Source: Diplosphaera chodatii
Taxonomy: Eukaryota; Chlorophyta; Trebouxiophyceae; Prasiolales; Stichococcaceae
DNA length: 64,000 nucleotides
Direction: 5' to 3'
Assembly: GCA_032358165.1 (NCBI GenBank)
Contig: JAALGY010000038.1
Location: forward strand, 930,001-994,000
In this document: piece by piece, positions 35,701-48,048 of the stretch
How the letters are laid out: each line of letters opens with the position of its first letter
How positions within the stretch are numbered: position 1 is the stretch's first letter
Notes under the pieces: generated by a model
What the model saw: only the letters and a program-made list of their open reading frames with translations
Database searches by the model: none
Told to the model about the DNA's origin: nothing
Translations under genes and position numbers: made by a program

Positions 35701-38592
35701 ACACGATTTGGATATACTGCAAACGAGTGCAGGGCAGTGCAGTGCAGTGCAGAGCATCCTGCGACAGCAGGTGCGTATGCATGTCGGGTGGCACCTTCAT
35801 CAGCGCGGAGATGCGGGGCGTGGTGGGCAGCAGCGTGGCGGGGACGTGCAGCGAGGCGCCCGGCCGGGCGCACGCCGCCGCCAGCTTCTGCACATCCAGC
35901 GTGAGCACCTCGTTGAAGCCCCAGTACAGCCGCGCCCGCAGGTCCTGCAGCGCCCCCTGCAGCAAAGTCACATCACATATAAACAAATTGCCTAGTCAGG
36001 GTGTCGGTGTGTGATGTGACCATGCCTGCCACAGGGGCCCTCAAGCTAGAGTCGTCGGCTGGAGAGCCTGGTGTGAGTGGCGGGGTGCGGGGGCGCGAGC
36101 ACCTGCACGCGCTCCATCTCGGCGGCCATCTCCTGGGCGGAGGCGGCGGCGGCGGAGCGGGGGCGCCGCGGCAGGAAGGCCGCCACCTGCAGCACCTGCG
36201 CCTGCGCGCGCTTGTCCCACACCTGTGGCATCCACCCTCTAGTGTGGGCTTCTATAGCTGAATGTCCCCATGCAATTGTTAGCGGATGAACCAGGGCCTC
36301 CATGAGACAGCAAGTAGAATGCAACAACTACTCCGTGCTTTGTGTCCAATCTGTCCGGGCAGAGCTGCTCGATCAGGGTGCACCTCGAGCCGGTCGTCCA
36401 GCACCACCGCCAGCGGCACCTCTGAGTTGTACAGGGGGTGGTCCTGCTCCAGGGGGTCCTGACAGGCCTCCTCATCTGTGGCCATGCGGCAGTGATCAGC
36501 GCTTGTGCCAGTACATGTGTCCATCACACTCCGCAGGCCCGGTAGGGAGGTGAGACCAATGACGGCGGGCCCTCCACGGACTCACCTGCAGATCGATCTG
36601 GTATGCCACCGACCGACAGGCACTCGCCCAGCGTCTTGCGCCGCTTGCCAGACACGATCCTCTGCTGCTGCTGCTCAGGCGGGATCAACTCCGCCTACAG
36701 CCATTATGCATCATCACCGATGCCCCGCCAACACCATGTGCAGAGTTGACCAGGGACTGGCCTTCGCACGGGTGCCTGGGATATACCAGTACTGAGGGCA
36801 GGTTCATGGACAGCTCCTGATGCCAGCTCCAGGGGTTACCTGGGGGTCCAGCATGCGCCAGGCCTCCAGTGCATACCCACGCTCCGCTGCTGTGCACACA
36901 TACACCTCAAACCGCTGCTTCAGCAGCGGACGCCTGCACAGGGCAAGGGCTATATATTGGCCTGTTTGCACACGATGGTGCGACGGACATGCAGGACGTC
37001 GCTGATGAACTTAGCTGCACTAGCCCGTCCACGACTGCACATTTCCTGTACCCAGCATGAGGATGTCATGCTAGGAGAGGGTACCCTGTGGTCATGTCAG
37101 TCTGCGGCCGCAGGTAGTCCCGCAGGCTGGTCCAACCCGGCCGGATGTGCATGATCATGGACGTTTCTCGGCGCTCTGCTGCGATGCGGGTGAACACAAG
37201 GCCCAGCTCCGGCAGCCGCAACACGGGCCGCATGATCGGCGGCCCACCTCCCTCAGGCTCCACAGCTTCCATGCTGTAGCGAGGCAAAGTGTGGATGACG
37301 ACACTGGCTGAGTCCAGCACTGGCTGCGCAACTGGATCCATCAGCGATCCGAACGACAAGAGCCAACTATTGTCTTCATGCACAACAGAAGACGCCAAGC
37401 CATGCCAGCCTGTCACAGGCCAGCACTGGGCAAAGCCAGCTTCGCACTTGGCCCCAAATGCAAGAACGGCCTTCGATCGATGTCTTGACAGAATGCAAGC
37501 CATAACTGCAGCCAAAACTGTTTGGCTGGGCGCATATGCCATTGATAGCCGTCAGAGCAAGGCCCTGTATCAGTCATCGACCTGGCCATGAAGAGCTGGC
37601 CGTGCTGCAAGCATCAGCTTCGAGAATGCAACAGTAAGTTTGGGCACGCGCCACATGCGCGCTGCAGATGCTACGGTTGTCTGGTGGCATGAGACGCATG
37701 GTTGCATGTTGACGCAACCACGTGATCTGCCGCCACTCCCAGGTTGCTTTGCTGGCTGCTTCGCAGGATGAGCATGCCTGCCAGCGGATGTGTGGACGTG
37801 TGCGTGTGGGCATGTGCGGTGTAGGCGGGATGGGTGGAAATCCTGCAACAGCCTGTGAAAGGCAGGCAAACCTGGCGAAGACGGTCTCCACGCCGCCGTC
37901 GGGAGTGGAGACCGTGACGCTGTCTGTGGTGGCAAACTGGTGCAACATGTCGCGGTCGTGCGCCAGCCCTGCAGCCTCCTCGGCGGCAGCTGCACCCCTG
38001 TCCCGCCTGCCGGATGAAGGGCAACATGTGCAGTTGGACCTCCGTCATGGGACATACATGCCGTGACGATGCACGCCGAGCTGCCGTGGTCACAGCCCGA
38101 CCGCACCCTTCTCACGAAACAACAGGCCAGGAGGATGAGGCAACACAGCAAGACAGGGTTAAATATTGGGGATGTCCGATACCCGCTGTCGCGCAGCTTG
38201 GCCAGGCGAACGTCCAGCGTGTGCAGGGAGTAGGCGACCAGCAGCGTCTCGTCGAGGTCAAACACGATGGGCAGACGGCTGGCCTCCAGCAGCGCATGCC
38301 CAAGGGTGACAGCACCACTACCCACGCAGTAACCCCAAAATGCGCAAGTTGCAAGACCTGCGCAGCAGCTTGGGCCATTTATCTGGACAGCATGACCTCA
38401 GCGCAGTAGCCATGGCCAAATTCTGCATGCAGGTTGTCAAAGACGGCGACGTCTGCTGAGCAAGCGGGCATACATGCTGCACCTGAGGGGGGCAGCGGGA
38501 CCAGCAGCAGGTCGCATGTGTCTGTCAGGCGACACACCAGTGCCTGGTTGTCTGAGCTGCACTGTAACCTGATCGCAGCCAGAGCTGCTTCA
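29712..38592 (-). CDS. CPL1: CPL1/CPL2-type RNA polymerase II CTD phosphatase-like protein with dsRBD
   Basis: The phosphatase part runs from about 38592 to 35490. An N-terminal block ([20 protein letters not shown]) leads to FWGYCVG and [20 protein letters not shown], the catalytic DxDxT-type loop. Next are [20 protein letters not shown] and [13 protein letters not shown], then [56 protein letters not shown] and NEVLTLDV, matching Arabidopsis CPL1 in order. A very long Gln/Pro/Ala-rich region follows (about 35360-33990 and 33150-31400). The C-terminal dsRNA-binding domain reads [33 protein letters not shown] and [19 protein letters not shown] (31240-30680). Final exons end in [10 protein letters not shown], stop at 29712. 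Plant CPL1/CPL2 dephosphorylate Ser5 of the Pol II CTD and interact with miRNA processing proteins. The 5' end is uncertain: a further coding-like exon lies at 40430-40300. Exact junctions in the low-complexity part are not fixed. Confidence 0.82.
35734..35752. repeat. Short GCAGT microsatellite
   Basis: Nearly four copies of gcagt in tandem lie between coding exons of the CPL-like gene, in or beside an intron. It is short and probably polymorphic. Confidence 0.7.
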
Positions 38593-40860
38593 CTGCAGGA
38601 ACAACACGGTGCACATGTTCGTTGGTGTCCTACTGGCTATCAACGACCAAAACAAAGCCACCCGCTGTGCACATCCTGCGGATGGCAAAGTTTGTTTCCC
38701 ATGTAGCCATGCTCCACCTGTCAAGTCCTCCAGATGCCCTCGGCTCCAAAGTCATGCAAGGCCCTGCAAGAGTAGCATGTGCACTGTGATGAAGACCGCT
38801 GGTGGAGAGTTGGGTTGACGCCCGGGTCCAAGTGCAAGCGAGAGCCTGCATGTGCTGACTGACGGCGCACCTCCAGTCAACACCTGTAGCACTGCAAGTG
38901 CTGGCATTCGCCGACTGCTCCTGCATCACCAAGTTGAGGGCTGCAAATCAGTCTCTGCTGGCAGTACCGGTTCACGAGACCCTAAGGTCAGCCAGGCCTA
39001 GCGCCAATCAAACATCCTGCGAAACCAATCTGTGCTGTCGTCCAGCATCGGCCTCGCAGCAAGGCTATGCAACACCAGGGACACAGCTGCTACGAGATGC
39101 CAGCGAGTCCGCGACCTAAATATGATGTACATCACCAAATATGCCGCCAAATCGCACAGATGCTTTAAACATAGTGCGATCTCCACAAGCAGTATTGCTC
39201 GGATATACGTCGGCCTATTGCTGCAGCACGATGACAGGTCTGCTGCAGCAGTCCTGCTGCAACTATCCATTATATGAAGGCACTGTCTTTCTGCAATGGT
39301 AGCTGAAACGTGGTGTCGGCCCTGAGAAACTAGTAGGCCGACAGCAATCCAGTACTTCCGAGGCGGGCGCGCTGATGTGTGCGCCCGCACTGCAAGGATG
39401 ATGTCGCAGGCCCGAGATCGATGCTATGGCCGTCCCAGTGCGTTGAAACGAAGCGGATGCTGCCACTCTGTCGCAAGCAGTTGACTACACGGATGTATTG
39501 CCTAAGCATACATGATGTTGTGAATAGTCCACAAAAGACGCCGCTCAGCCCACAGGCTCTGCATCCGGGTCAGCCAAGGGGTGCAAAAGCGCAGTTCTGA
39601 TCATTGCCACGGACCAGACGAAAAAGTAGCTCGCATCCACGGAAGGTTCGCAATGATGTGGCTCCAGCTTGTGACAGCATCAACGCTCGGAGTTGAGTGA
39701 CCGATGGCGCACTGCTGCATCAGCGCCGTATAAAGCAGCAGCTCCAGCATACGGGTACATTGCTCTGTTGCCTCGTGGGTGGCACAACAGTCGAAATGAC
39801 CAACGCCTGTCACGTGAACAGCGTTCCAACAGCTGGTTCGAGTGCTCATGCCACTTCCTGCTGGTCTTTCATGATGTCCACTCTACAGGGTGGCATCTGA
39901 CGGCAAACTTGCTGATGGCGAAGCCCCCATCAGCCCGCCGGGTGTGATACCGCAGTGAGCATGAGGGCAGCGAGGTTGAGACGTGGCTAAGCCTGTCCAG
40001 TGGCCGACACCACCCTGCCGCCTGTGCCGCTCCTCTGCTTGCCAACGCCCAGACCAGCAGCAATGTGTGGAAGCTTGACACGCACCGCCTGCTACAAGTG
40101 GATGCGTCCGGGCATGCGCTATGCACAAGCTCGAAAGCGGTTGCGGAAAGGTGCGGGTACGGTGTGTGCCGGGCCCAGATGTCTGTGTGCGGAGGGGGGT
40201 GTAGGAGACGACCACAGCCCAGCGCCACCTGTTGCTATCTGTATTGGCCTGCTGGGCTGAAGCATCAGCAAGACAGCTGCGAAACGAAGCTCACCACCAG
40301 TCGTTGACGTGCAGCACAGCAGGCAGGCCAGCTTGCAGCGTCGCGGTCCAGTGGGTGTGCAGGGTGGCCTGCACATCATACTGCCGCCCAGCCACCTGCA
40401 GCTGCCTGGCCACGGACATGACGGCGTCAAAGCCACCACAGCGGGGCTACAAGGTTGCTTAGCTGGCTGCTGCCCCCGAACACCGACCGCACTGGTCCCA
40501 AAGGACTGCTACCCTGCTGGCTGTACGACCAGCGCCACGCAGCGCCATGTCGCAAAGCAGCAGCAGGCTACATCGGTATTGGTATCTGCTTGTTATCGCT
40601 CGGCGGTCGCGTTGGCGCAAAAATTGTAGTAGACACTCTCGGGCGGCATCTGCTTCCTATCGCCGTTCCTGCAGCCATGTCAAGGCCCCACCAGGGATCA
40701 CAGTCCATCGCCCTCGATACGTCCGATTGCATCACTCAAGCGTCGAGGATGCAAAACAGCATGCAGAGCTGAACGCCGTGTCCGCAATCGGGCGTGAACG
40801 GCCGTTACATCTCATCACGAAGGCCACCTCTGATGTTGGGCTTCCTTCGACCAGCGGCTG
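38593..40860. other. Possible 5' exons of CPL-like gene and 5' region of lipoyl-protein gene
   Basis: Minus-strand 40430-40300 reads as a codon-biased open stretch (DAVMSVARQLQVAGRQYDVQ, ATLHTHWTATLQAGLPAVLH) ending near a GTGGTGAGC donor and may be the first coding exon of the CPL-like gene. Minus-strand 39775-39601 (EATEQCTRMLELLLYTALMQ) is weaker. The remainder, especially 38.6-39.5 kb, shows no clear coding signal. The right end should contain the promoter of the plus-strand lipoyl-domain gene. Confidence 0.3.
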
Positions 40861-42548
40861 TTGGATCCATTCGTGCCCTCACTGTTGCGTTCGGGCAACA
40901 TACACAGAGGTCTGCATGCAGCGTATTGCCTGTCGACGATGCATCATGTCATGCTGGTGTCACGGACTGTGCACTGCCGCTTAAACCTAACATGTGCATC
41001 ACCTGGCTACAGATCTAGCGGTGGCCTGCTGTTGGGGCAACCATGGCTCGAACCGCTCTCTGCTGCTCGCTCAAATTTGATGAGCACGCTGCCCCCTCAC
41101 ATGGTGAGTTTGGTGTAATATATGCTGTACGCCAGCGGCAAAGAGCCTGCAAGCACATGGACCAAGATCTGAGCATGCAAAGTCATGCGGTGCAGGAGCT
41201 GACCATGCCTGCGCTATCGCCAACGATGGAGCAAGGCAACATTGCATCATGGCAGGTAAGGCTCTGACGTCCTTACAACTAGCACCTGCAGCAGCGTACC
41301 CATCTGCATGTTTTATACCGTCTGATGGGCAGGCGTCAACCCCGATGATGTGAAACGTGCTGCTGGCAGGTCAAAGAGGGCGATGAGGTCACAGCAGGCG
41401 ATGTGCTGTGCGAGGTCGAGACGGACAAGGCCACGATGGCATGGGAAAACCAGGACGACGGTTTTGTTGCCAAGCTGCTGAAGGAGTCCGGTTCGAAGGT
41501 GGGCTGGAGGCTGGATCAGGCTTGTGTCATGGCGCAAGTCACACACATTGCCCGGCTAGGATTGGCGTGCAACGTCACTCATTTGTGTCATCGGTTGCGT
41601 TGTTTTGCAGGACATCCCCGTCGGTACCCCCGTCTTGATCCTTGTCGAGGATGAGGATAACGTTGCCGCGTTCAAGGATTACCAGGCAGACAGCAGCAGC
41701 GCACCAGCGCAGCAGTCAGGGGAGGCAGCAGCTGGGAGCAGCCAGGAGCCCAGCTCAGGTTAGTGTTCACTGTCTGGTGCGCGTATCTGTGCGTCAGGGG
41801 TGGACTGAACAAGCATGGCGGGTCGGCAGGGAGGCTGTGGTGCTGCACGGTCGGCGTCGCCCCTCATGTCATTTGGACGATCAACATCAAGGCCTCCTCT
41901 TGTGCTGCAGATGACAGCCAGCAGCAGCACGACCAGCCAGCAGGGGGCCAGAAGGCAAGCGATGTGATGGGCCCTGCTGCGCGCATGCTGCTGCAGAAAG
42001 CCGGCCTGTCAGCCAACGATGTGCGGCCTACCGGCCCCAGGGGCATCATCACGAAGGTGCGCATACAAGAGTCTTATGCGTAGGATATCCCACCTGGCAG
42101 ACCGTGCAAACCTGGGTTGTTTGTACAGATCCTTGGCAACTTCTGGACACCTGAACGTGTTTGAACAGCTTGGTGTCTGCTGGCCCAGGGCGACGTTTTA
42201 GCGGCCATCGAGAGCGGCACAAAGCCAGCCCAGAGTCCTCCGCAAAAACAGGCTCCTCCGTCGCCGAAGGCGGGCAAGGAAACAGCAGCTGAGCAGCAGC
42301 TGCAGAAGGACATGCCGAGAGATGCTGGGCAGCAGGATGCAGCCAAGCCAAAGCAGCCCAAGCAGCAGCAGCAGCCAGCGCAACAGCAGCAGCAACCACG
42401 GCCAAGGCGGCCGCCAGTCCCAGACTCGTACATCCGAGCACTGTTGGCAAACCAGATGCTGGAGAGAGGGGAGCCTATCCCGCAAAATTGGCTGATGGAC
42501 TGGGTGGGCATACAAAAGGACAAGCAGCAAGCAGCCCAGCAGGAATGA
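40861..42548 (+). CDS. Lipoyl + E3-binding domain protein lacking acyltransferase domain (PDH E2/E3BP-like)
   Basis: Six exons (about 40861-41103, 41196-41255, 41370-41498, 41611-41758, 41911-42056, 42189-42548) join in phase. The presequence-like N-terminus ends [16 protein letters not shown]. The lipoyl domain reads [20 protein letters not shown], then [20 protein letters not shown], with ETDKA carrying the lipoylated Lys, and [14 protein letters not shown] Ser/Gln-rich linker leads to the peripheral-subunit-binding domain [20 protein letters not shown], then [16 protein letters not shown]. The protein stops at 42546-42548 after a Lys/Gln/Pro-rich stretch and a conserved-looking tail ([32 protein letters not shown]). 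There is no 2-oxoacid dehydrogenase catalytic domain (no HxxxDG). It therefore resembles an E3-binding protein (PDX1/PDHX role) that would tether dihydrolipoamide dehydrogenase. Mitochondrial targeting is likely by motif but not certain. The start codon is the weakest part. Confidence 0.85.
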
Positions 42549-42830
42549 CGTGGTTGCTCCGTGTCAGCAGGCAGGAAGAGCAGAGCCCGCTCGAGTCAGA
42601 TGTCTGGCTGTTGATAACAATGTTTAAACTTGGTATGGGCAAGTTGCGCACTGATAGCAAGTGCCAATCATTGCAATTGGGGGGCGTGCTGCAAGGCTGC
42701 CTTTCCATATACCCATCCGAGAATACAGAACACACTGTGCGCACCTCCCCGCTGCCGCGCACCTCGCAACGGACCAAGACGCGTTCGCTGCTTGCAGGTC
42801 GCAAGAAGCATTGCCGACATACATGTCGGC

Positions 42831-43756
42831 ATGCAAGCGCCTGCCAAGCTGCCGAAAGCGCTGCTGAAGGAGTTGCAGGCCGAGACACCTTTCACCAGCA
42901 GAGAGCTTGGTCGGCTGTGGACGCGCTTCCGTGCACTGGATACAGATGGTTCAGGCTCGATATCAGGAGCGGTGCGATGCATCCCGTGACTGACAACCAG
43001 ATCGACCACTGCTAACGATGCACCCCGCACACAGCAACCCCCAAAATGCTGCTCAAGCACAGAGTCCAATGTGCGTGCTGCTCCGTGATGCAGGATCTGA
43101 GAAACATTGACGAGCTGCTATACAATCCTTTCGCTGGCCGTATCGCTGAGGTATTCAGTGATGACGGCACCGGTAGGCTGACCTTTAAGAATTTCCTCGA
43201 ACTCTTCGCCGTGTTCAGCCCACAGGCAAACTTCGATGTGAAGGTCATATTTTTGTTTGCTATCTGGGATTTCGACGGTGCGCACATATTCCTGGCCGTG
43301 AAGTGGCATACGCTGTGTTGCAGAGGAAAGACTGAGCATCAGGCTGTATGAGCGTCGCCACACTACAATAAGCTGCTATATGTTGCTATAGGTGATGATG
43401 TACTTGGCACAGCCGACATACACAAAGGTCTCAAGCTGCTGCTAAGCGAACCGCCGGCGATTGCAGCGCCTGCGGTGGACGCTAGTATCGCAGTGGATGT
43501 GGCAGAGGATGAAACAGATGTGCTGAGCACCGCTCAGCTCAATCAGGTACACGGTCGGTCGGAGTCTTATGCCTGTCCGTACATCATTCACTTTTTCATG
43601 CTCATGGTGAGTCCCGTTACTCTGCACCACTCGCAGGTGCTGGCCAGGATTGCATCAGAGGTGGACCCGGATGCTGACGGCCTCACCTTCCAGGACTTCC
43701 AGAGCATACTGCAGCATGCGCCGGATTTTGTTTCCAACTTTCGCATCAGCCCATGA
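42831..43756 (+). CDS. Calcium and integrin-binding (CIB) family EF-hand protein
   Basis: Four exons (42831-42971, 43094-43277, 43392-43546, 43637-43756) give about 199 residues. The sequence follows human CIB1: KLPKALLKELQAETPFTSRE, an EF-1-like RFRALDTDGSGSIS, NPFAGRIAEVF, GRLTFKNFLELFAVFSPQAN, then EF-3 in IWDFDGDDVLGTADIH, an acidic insertion, and EF-4 near VDPDADGLTFQDFQSIL. It ends in APDFVSNFRISP, like the SPDFASSFKI ending of CIB1. CIB proteins are calcium/magnesium sensors that bind helical peptides of membrane proteins. The family is related to calcineurin B. The EF-4 loop is one residue short. An N-terminal exon encoding MGKLRTDSK (about 42635), spliced to the tgcttgcag acceptor at 42798, could supply a myristoylated start; I cannot decide between them. 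Confidence 0.85.
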
Positions 43757-44253
43757 CGGCAATCAACGTAACCTGATGAAATTTGGTCGGAGCATAGCGG
43801 CGCACCAGCATGATCATAGCACGTCAGAATCATCTGTGGATTGGATCTCCTCTGCGGCCTTGCGCATGAGTCCCACGCATGCATAGTACGTTCGTTGCAA
43901 AGCTTGCCGCAGCATTTTCGGAAGGACAGGGCTGGAGCTTTACAGCCCAGTTGATGTGTGCTGCTGAGCTCGTATACTACTGTTGGTGTGCTCTAGTATG
44001 ATACACCCCTCACAAGGGAACCAGCATCCTGGACGCAAGCAATACTGTGGATGACTTCGAGAACAGCTGTGGGAGGTCTGCAAACCCACTGCAGAACGGG
44101 GACTGGGGCACGCACTGCGGTCGTATCGCCAGGGGCATCACTTCATCCAGATGGCAGTCAGGATGGTGCATCACTTGTGCAGCTCCGGATACTGCCATGG
44201 CGCAAAGCCCTCGCCAGCGACCTCACCTGCAGGTACAACCAGTTCCAAGCAGC
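43757..44253. other. Convergent 3' intergenic region
   Basis: It lies between the stops of the CIB gene (+) and the oxysterol-binding protein gene (-). Only chance ORFs were seen; both 3' UTRs should be here. Confidence 0.5.
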
Positions 44254-47200
44254 TCAGCACTTTGATACGCTGATGTTTGAGTCGTCAAGGCAGCAGCTAT
44301 CGTGATGAACAGCAAGGGATGGTGGGGACATACTGGCGGACGCTTTCGGGGCTGGCGGCCGTGTGAGAGCCTCGCCAGTAAACTCCCACAGCGGGCACTC
44401 CTCTGCTGTGAACTCCAGGTCGAAAACCTGGACGCATGAAGACAGCAGCTTTCAGTGTGCTGCATCGTGTTGATGAGTGTCGATAGATACGCCACCGTTC
44501 GCTGGAATCCTATCGCATATGACAGAGCAAGCTCGCCTTGGCGTCAGGCGTGGCGCGGAACCACCTTGGCACCCACTTTTCACCTCGTCGTTCCCGCTCC
44601 TGGTATATCACACGCATGAGGTCTTGTTGGTGGATGCATTACACCGGCAAACAGTCTGGCTGTGCAAGATGACTGATGCTGCAAGCAGGAACTTGCAGCA
44701 AAAGCAAACAAAGGCGTGGGGCTGCAATGACCCACCCGCCTCTCAGCCCGCTGCACCTCCTCCACTGCTGCCTTTTCTGCTGCAGCCGCAGAGTTGTCGC
44801 CCAGCTGCAGACCGAGACACGAGAAATGTCAAATCTTGGAGTCACCCTTCCCACGCGACACCACTATAGTGTCAGGATCGTCCTGCCAACAGTCTTGGTG
44901 GCACAGACATTTTGAAATATCAAAACGTGTACACTGTGACGCCGGACATGGCCCCGCAGTGGTGCACAACGAGCCGCCAAGGCCTGCGCACCTGCAGCGC
45001 GTGACGGTCCTTGCGACGGCGTGAGTCTGATGGCAGCGGGCTGACGCCTTCAGAGCTGTTCAGCTTGTGCGCAAAGTGCGTGAAGCCGTACTTGTCGCCC
45101 TCAGGCTTTGGCGCTGCCTGCAGGTGCATCATGTGGTGTCATGTCATGTCGTGGTGATATGCTATGCCAGCGTCCCTACAGTACACGCTGGTGCATCTAC
45201 AAGAGAGGGGTGTGTCGCTTGCAAGCGGAGCCTCGCCTGCATTCCCCATCACTTGCGTGCTTGCAGTGCGGGCAGCAGGCAGGACCGGCCAGTTGCGCAC
45301 CTTCCATAGGTGCAGCTTCTCAGCGTCCGGCAGCGGGTTGCCCTCCTCATCGCAGCGCTGCGCATCAAGGTACTCGTTCCATTTTCCCCCCAGCGCAAAA
45401 ACCTTCTTGCCCTCTGCCGTTGAGATGTGTCCTGACACCTGCAGCCAAGTGTGCTGACGTCTGCAAGGCCTGACTCCACACACACAAAGCCCCATCAAGA
45501 GGCAGCCACCAAATGTATACCAAGCGGTGCTCCCACAGTCCAGGACGGAGGTGTATTGCTGGGCACCTCATAGCGTCCGCTGCTGAACCAGCCGCAGGGC
45601 GTGAAGTACATTGAGGCGCGGGCGCCTGTGTTGGTGTTCTCCAGCACATAGTCGCCCTCATTGTCCACCCTGCAATGTCACATGTTGGTGATTTACACCC
45701 GCACACTACGCTGCAGAGCAACCTGCAGTACCTGCCGGTGAGCACTGCAGATGCGCAGCCTGCTGTGACGGTGAAACTCCACAAGGTGCAGATGTCACCA
45801 GACGCCGCCAACAATGACGTTGTGCGCCTTCACGTTGCACGGCCGCAGCGTGAAGACCTCGCCAGTGGACTTGAGCTTGATGCGGCTGCGGCCTGCAGAA
45901 GCATTCGTGCTGTTCAGTCCACTTCCTCGGGCTCTTGCAGACTGCACGTGTCTTTGCACCTGCATAGCTGTTGCGCATTGGCAGGTGCAAGGGCCACTGG
46001 CTTACCAACGGGGTAGATCTCCACGCTGTTGCCCAAGAACTTCGTGGAGGGCGCCGACACGATGTCATATGTCCAGTTGTCGTTCTCACCATGACCGACA
46101 CCGATGGGTGGGTGGTGCGACACCTGCACATGCCGATTGGGTCGACTCATGAATCACAAATGTCACAGTATCGCATGGACAACTCGCGCATACCCTGACC
46201 GCGTAGATCAAGAATCCTCACTCGGTGACCGCACCTGCTCAGCAAAGAAGCGCACGCCCTTGTCCAGATCCACCTCGAAGGTCTCACCCAGGATGGGGTT
46301 GAACGGCTTCCAGGTACGTTCCATGCAGCCATATGGCCCCATGGCAAAACCCAGGACCCACGCTAGCCTGTAGAAAAACCATAGAGGACTGCAGCACGCA
46401 TGACAGCATGCCTCCCATCTTCATCACCAAGTATGCTTCCGTATTGCCTGCTGTCACATGGCACGGTGACCCCAAGGTACCACCATCAGTTCCCTGACAT
46501 GGCGCAAGACAGGCAAGGACAGGCAAGCAGACACCATCAGTGGACGACGGCGCATGCCAGCTGACGTCACGACCAGCAGGGCCGGGTGCTCCTCGCATGC
46601 AGATGCTAAGTGCGGCCCACTATTAACCGGACAGCATGTTGGTCATATGCTGATGGTGTCAGGCAGCGCCCACCGCTCGTACTGGTCCTCGGTGCCGGCC
46701 GCGCGGTCCAGCTGGTCGGTGTACTCCATGATCTCCGCCAGCCGCTGCAGGATGGTGAAGGGCTCCATGATCCACACCGGCAGCGTCACCAGCGACGTGA
46801 TGTCCATGCCGATGTAGTCCTTGTAGGATGTGAAGGCCTCCTGCCGCTTCTGTGTTGTGCAAGGTTCGAGGTGGAGTGTGGCTGAAGTAGCGACTGGCAG
46901 AACGTGACGCACAGGACAGCACCATGTCACGTGTCATTCGCAGACATGGTGCAGACACAGTTCGGGTCTGTGGCACTGTTGCCAGCCGTGCTGATGACGC
47001 ACCTCGGAAGCGGGGCCTTGGTAGTTGGCATCGGACTCCAGGTTCTCCCCTTCGGGATTGCTGACCTCCAGGTCGTCATAAAAGCCCATCACGCTGCAAG
47101 CAGGTGAGACATTGCGGTTGGGACCAATTGTGCTGGAAGATATTGATGCTGCATGGTGAATGGCTGCAAGGCGCCTCTGTCCGGTTTGCGCAGAGATTGA

Positions 47201-47449
47201 AATCGTCCAGAATTGTTATCTTTGTGCATCGCCTGCTTCACCTGTTGACTGTGTCGGCTGCATACTTCAGCGTGCCAGTCACCGCGGAGGTGATTGCGTC
47301 AAAGAAGCCTCCTGTTTCCTCTGAGACAGGATGAAAAGACCAACCTAGTCAGCAATACAGCCTAGAGTAACGTCAAATGGACAGCAAAATGCCACGCAAG
47401 CAAACCAGTACGTACCGTTGCCGGAGGCGGCGGCGGGGGGGTCCGCCAT
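44254..47449 (-). CDS. Oxysterol-binding protein-related protein (ORP), ORD domain
   Basis: Thirteen exons from 47449 (47449-47416, 47320-47242, 47093-47003, 46849-46674, 46367-46235, 46123-46006, 45892-45799, 45669-45567, 45438-45301, 45117-44992, 44804-44736, 44575-44537, 44427-44254) keep phase and give about 457 residues. The ORD is complete: DITSLVTLPVWIMEPFTILQ, RLAEIMEYTDQLDRAA, WKPFNPILGETFEVDLDKGV, the family signature EQVSHHPPIG split by an intron, TKFLGNSVEIYPVG, VKAHNVIVGGVWVDNEGD, GGKWNEYLDA, FTHFAHKLNSSEGVSPLPSD and AEKAAVEEVQRAERR. No PH domain or FFAT motif was seen in the short N-terminus. ORPs exchange sterols or phosphoinositides between membranes at contact sites. The last coding intron appears to use a GC donor (AAG|GCGAGC), and the C-terminal tail after WEFTGE is unusual and less certain. 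Confidence 0.9.
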
Positions 47450-48048
47450 GTTGTCAACTCCGGCCTTAGCGGCCGGCAAATCGCAGCAACTCTTTACTGC
47501 AGATGACAGTTCCTCTGCGTCTTCGAGGCACGTACTGACCAGACGCTGCCGCAAAACGCAGTATCAGGCAAAGCAAGCTGGACCGGGTTCAAGATGCCCT
47601 TGCACAAAAGTGCTATGAAACCAAACAGTTAGCCGTATGGTTGCGCTCACCGGTCCGGATCTGACATTGAGAGGGATATGGATTCGCAATGAACGTGTGT
47701 GGGCGTGTTGTGTACTTGTGTTGCCGCTGCGACAGAGACCGACGATGAGCAGCTCCTCACGTATCGGCAGGGTTTGGAGGGGTTGGCCATTTCAGCGACT
47801 CTCAGCTGCTTCAGCGGCACTCCGCACAGCAGAGACATTTGACTCTTTGAGCACAGGCTGATGTTCGGACGTCCGCTTGATCAGATTTCGGAACAAGCTT
47901 GTGCATTGCCAGTCAATACATTCGGTGCAATTGCAGCTGCACCCATCTGCCGCAACGGATCTGCCGCAGCAGCATGCTCGCATATGATCTCATGAGCACA
48001 AACGCCTGCAGCATAATCCAGGCACGGTAGTGGCACACAGCAAACTCA
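47450..48048. promoter_or_regulatory. Divergent intergenic region between ORP and TMEM208 genes
   Basis: About 600 bases separate two opposite start codons, so both promoters are expected here. Short ORFs lack motifs or splice-consistent extension. Confidence 0.45.

Noticed and set aside
38630..38932. Minus-strand 100-codon ORF upstream of the CPL-like phosphatase exons
   Set aside because: It has no similarity to the CPL1 N-terminus and ends in a stop without a usable donor; treated as non-coding or intronic.
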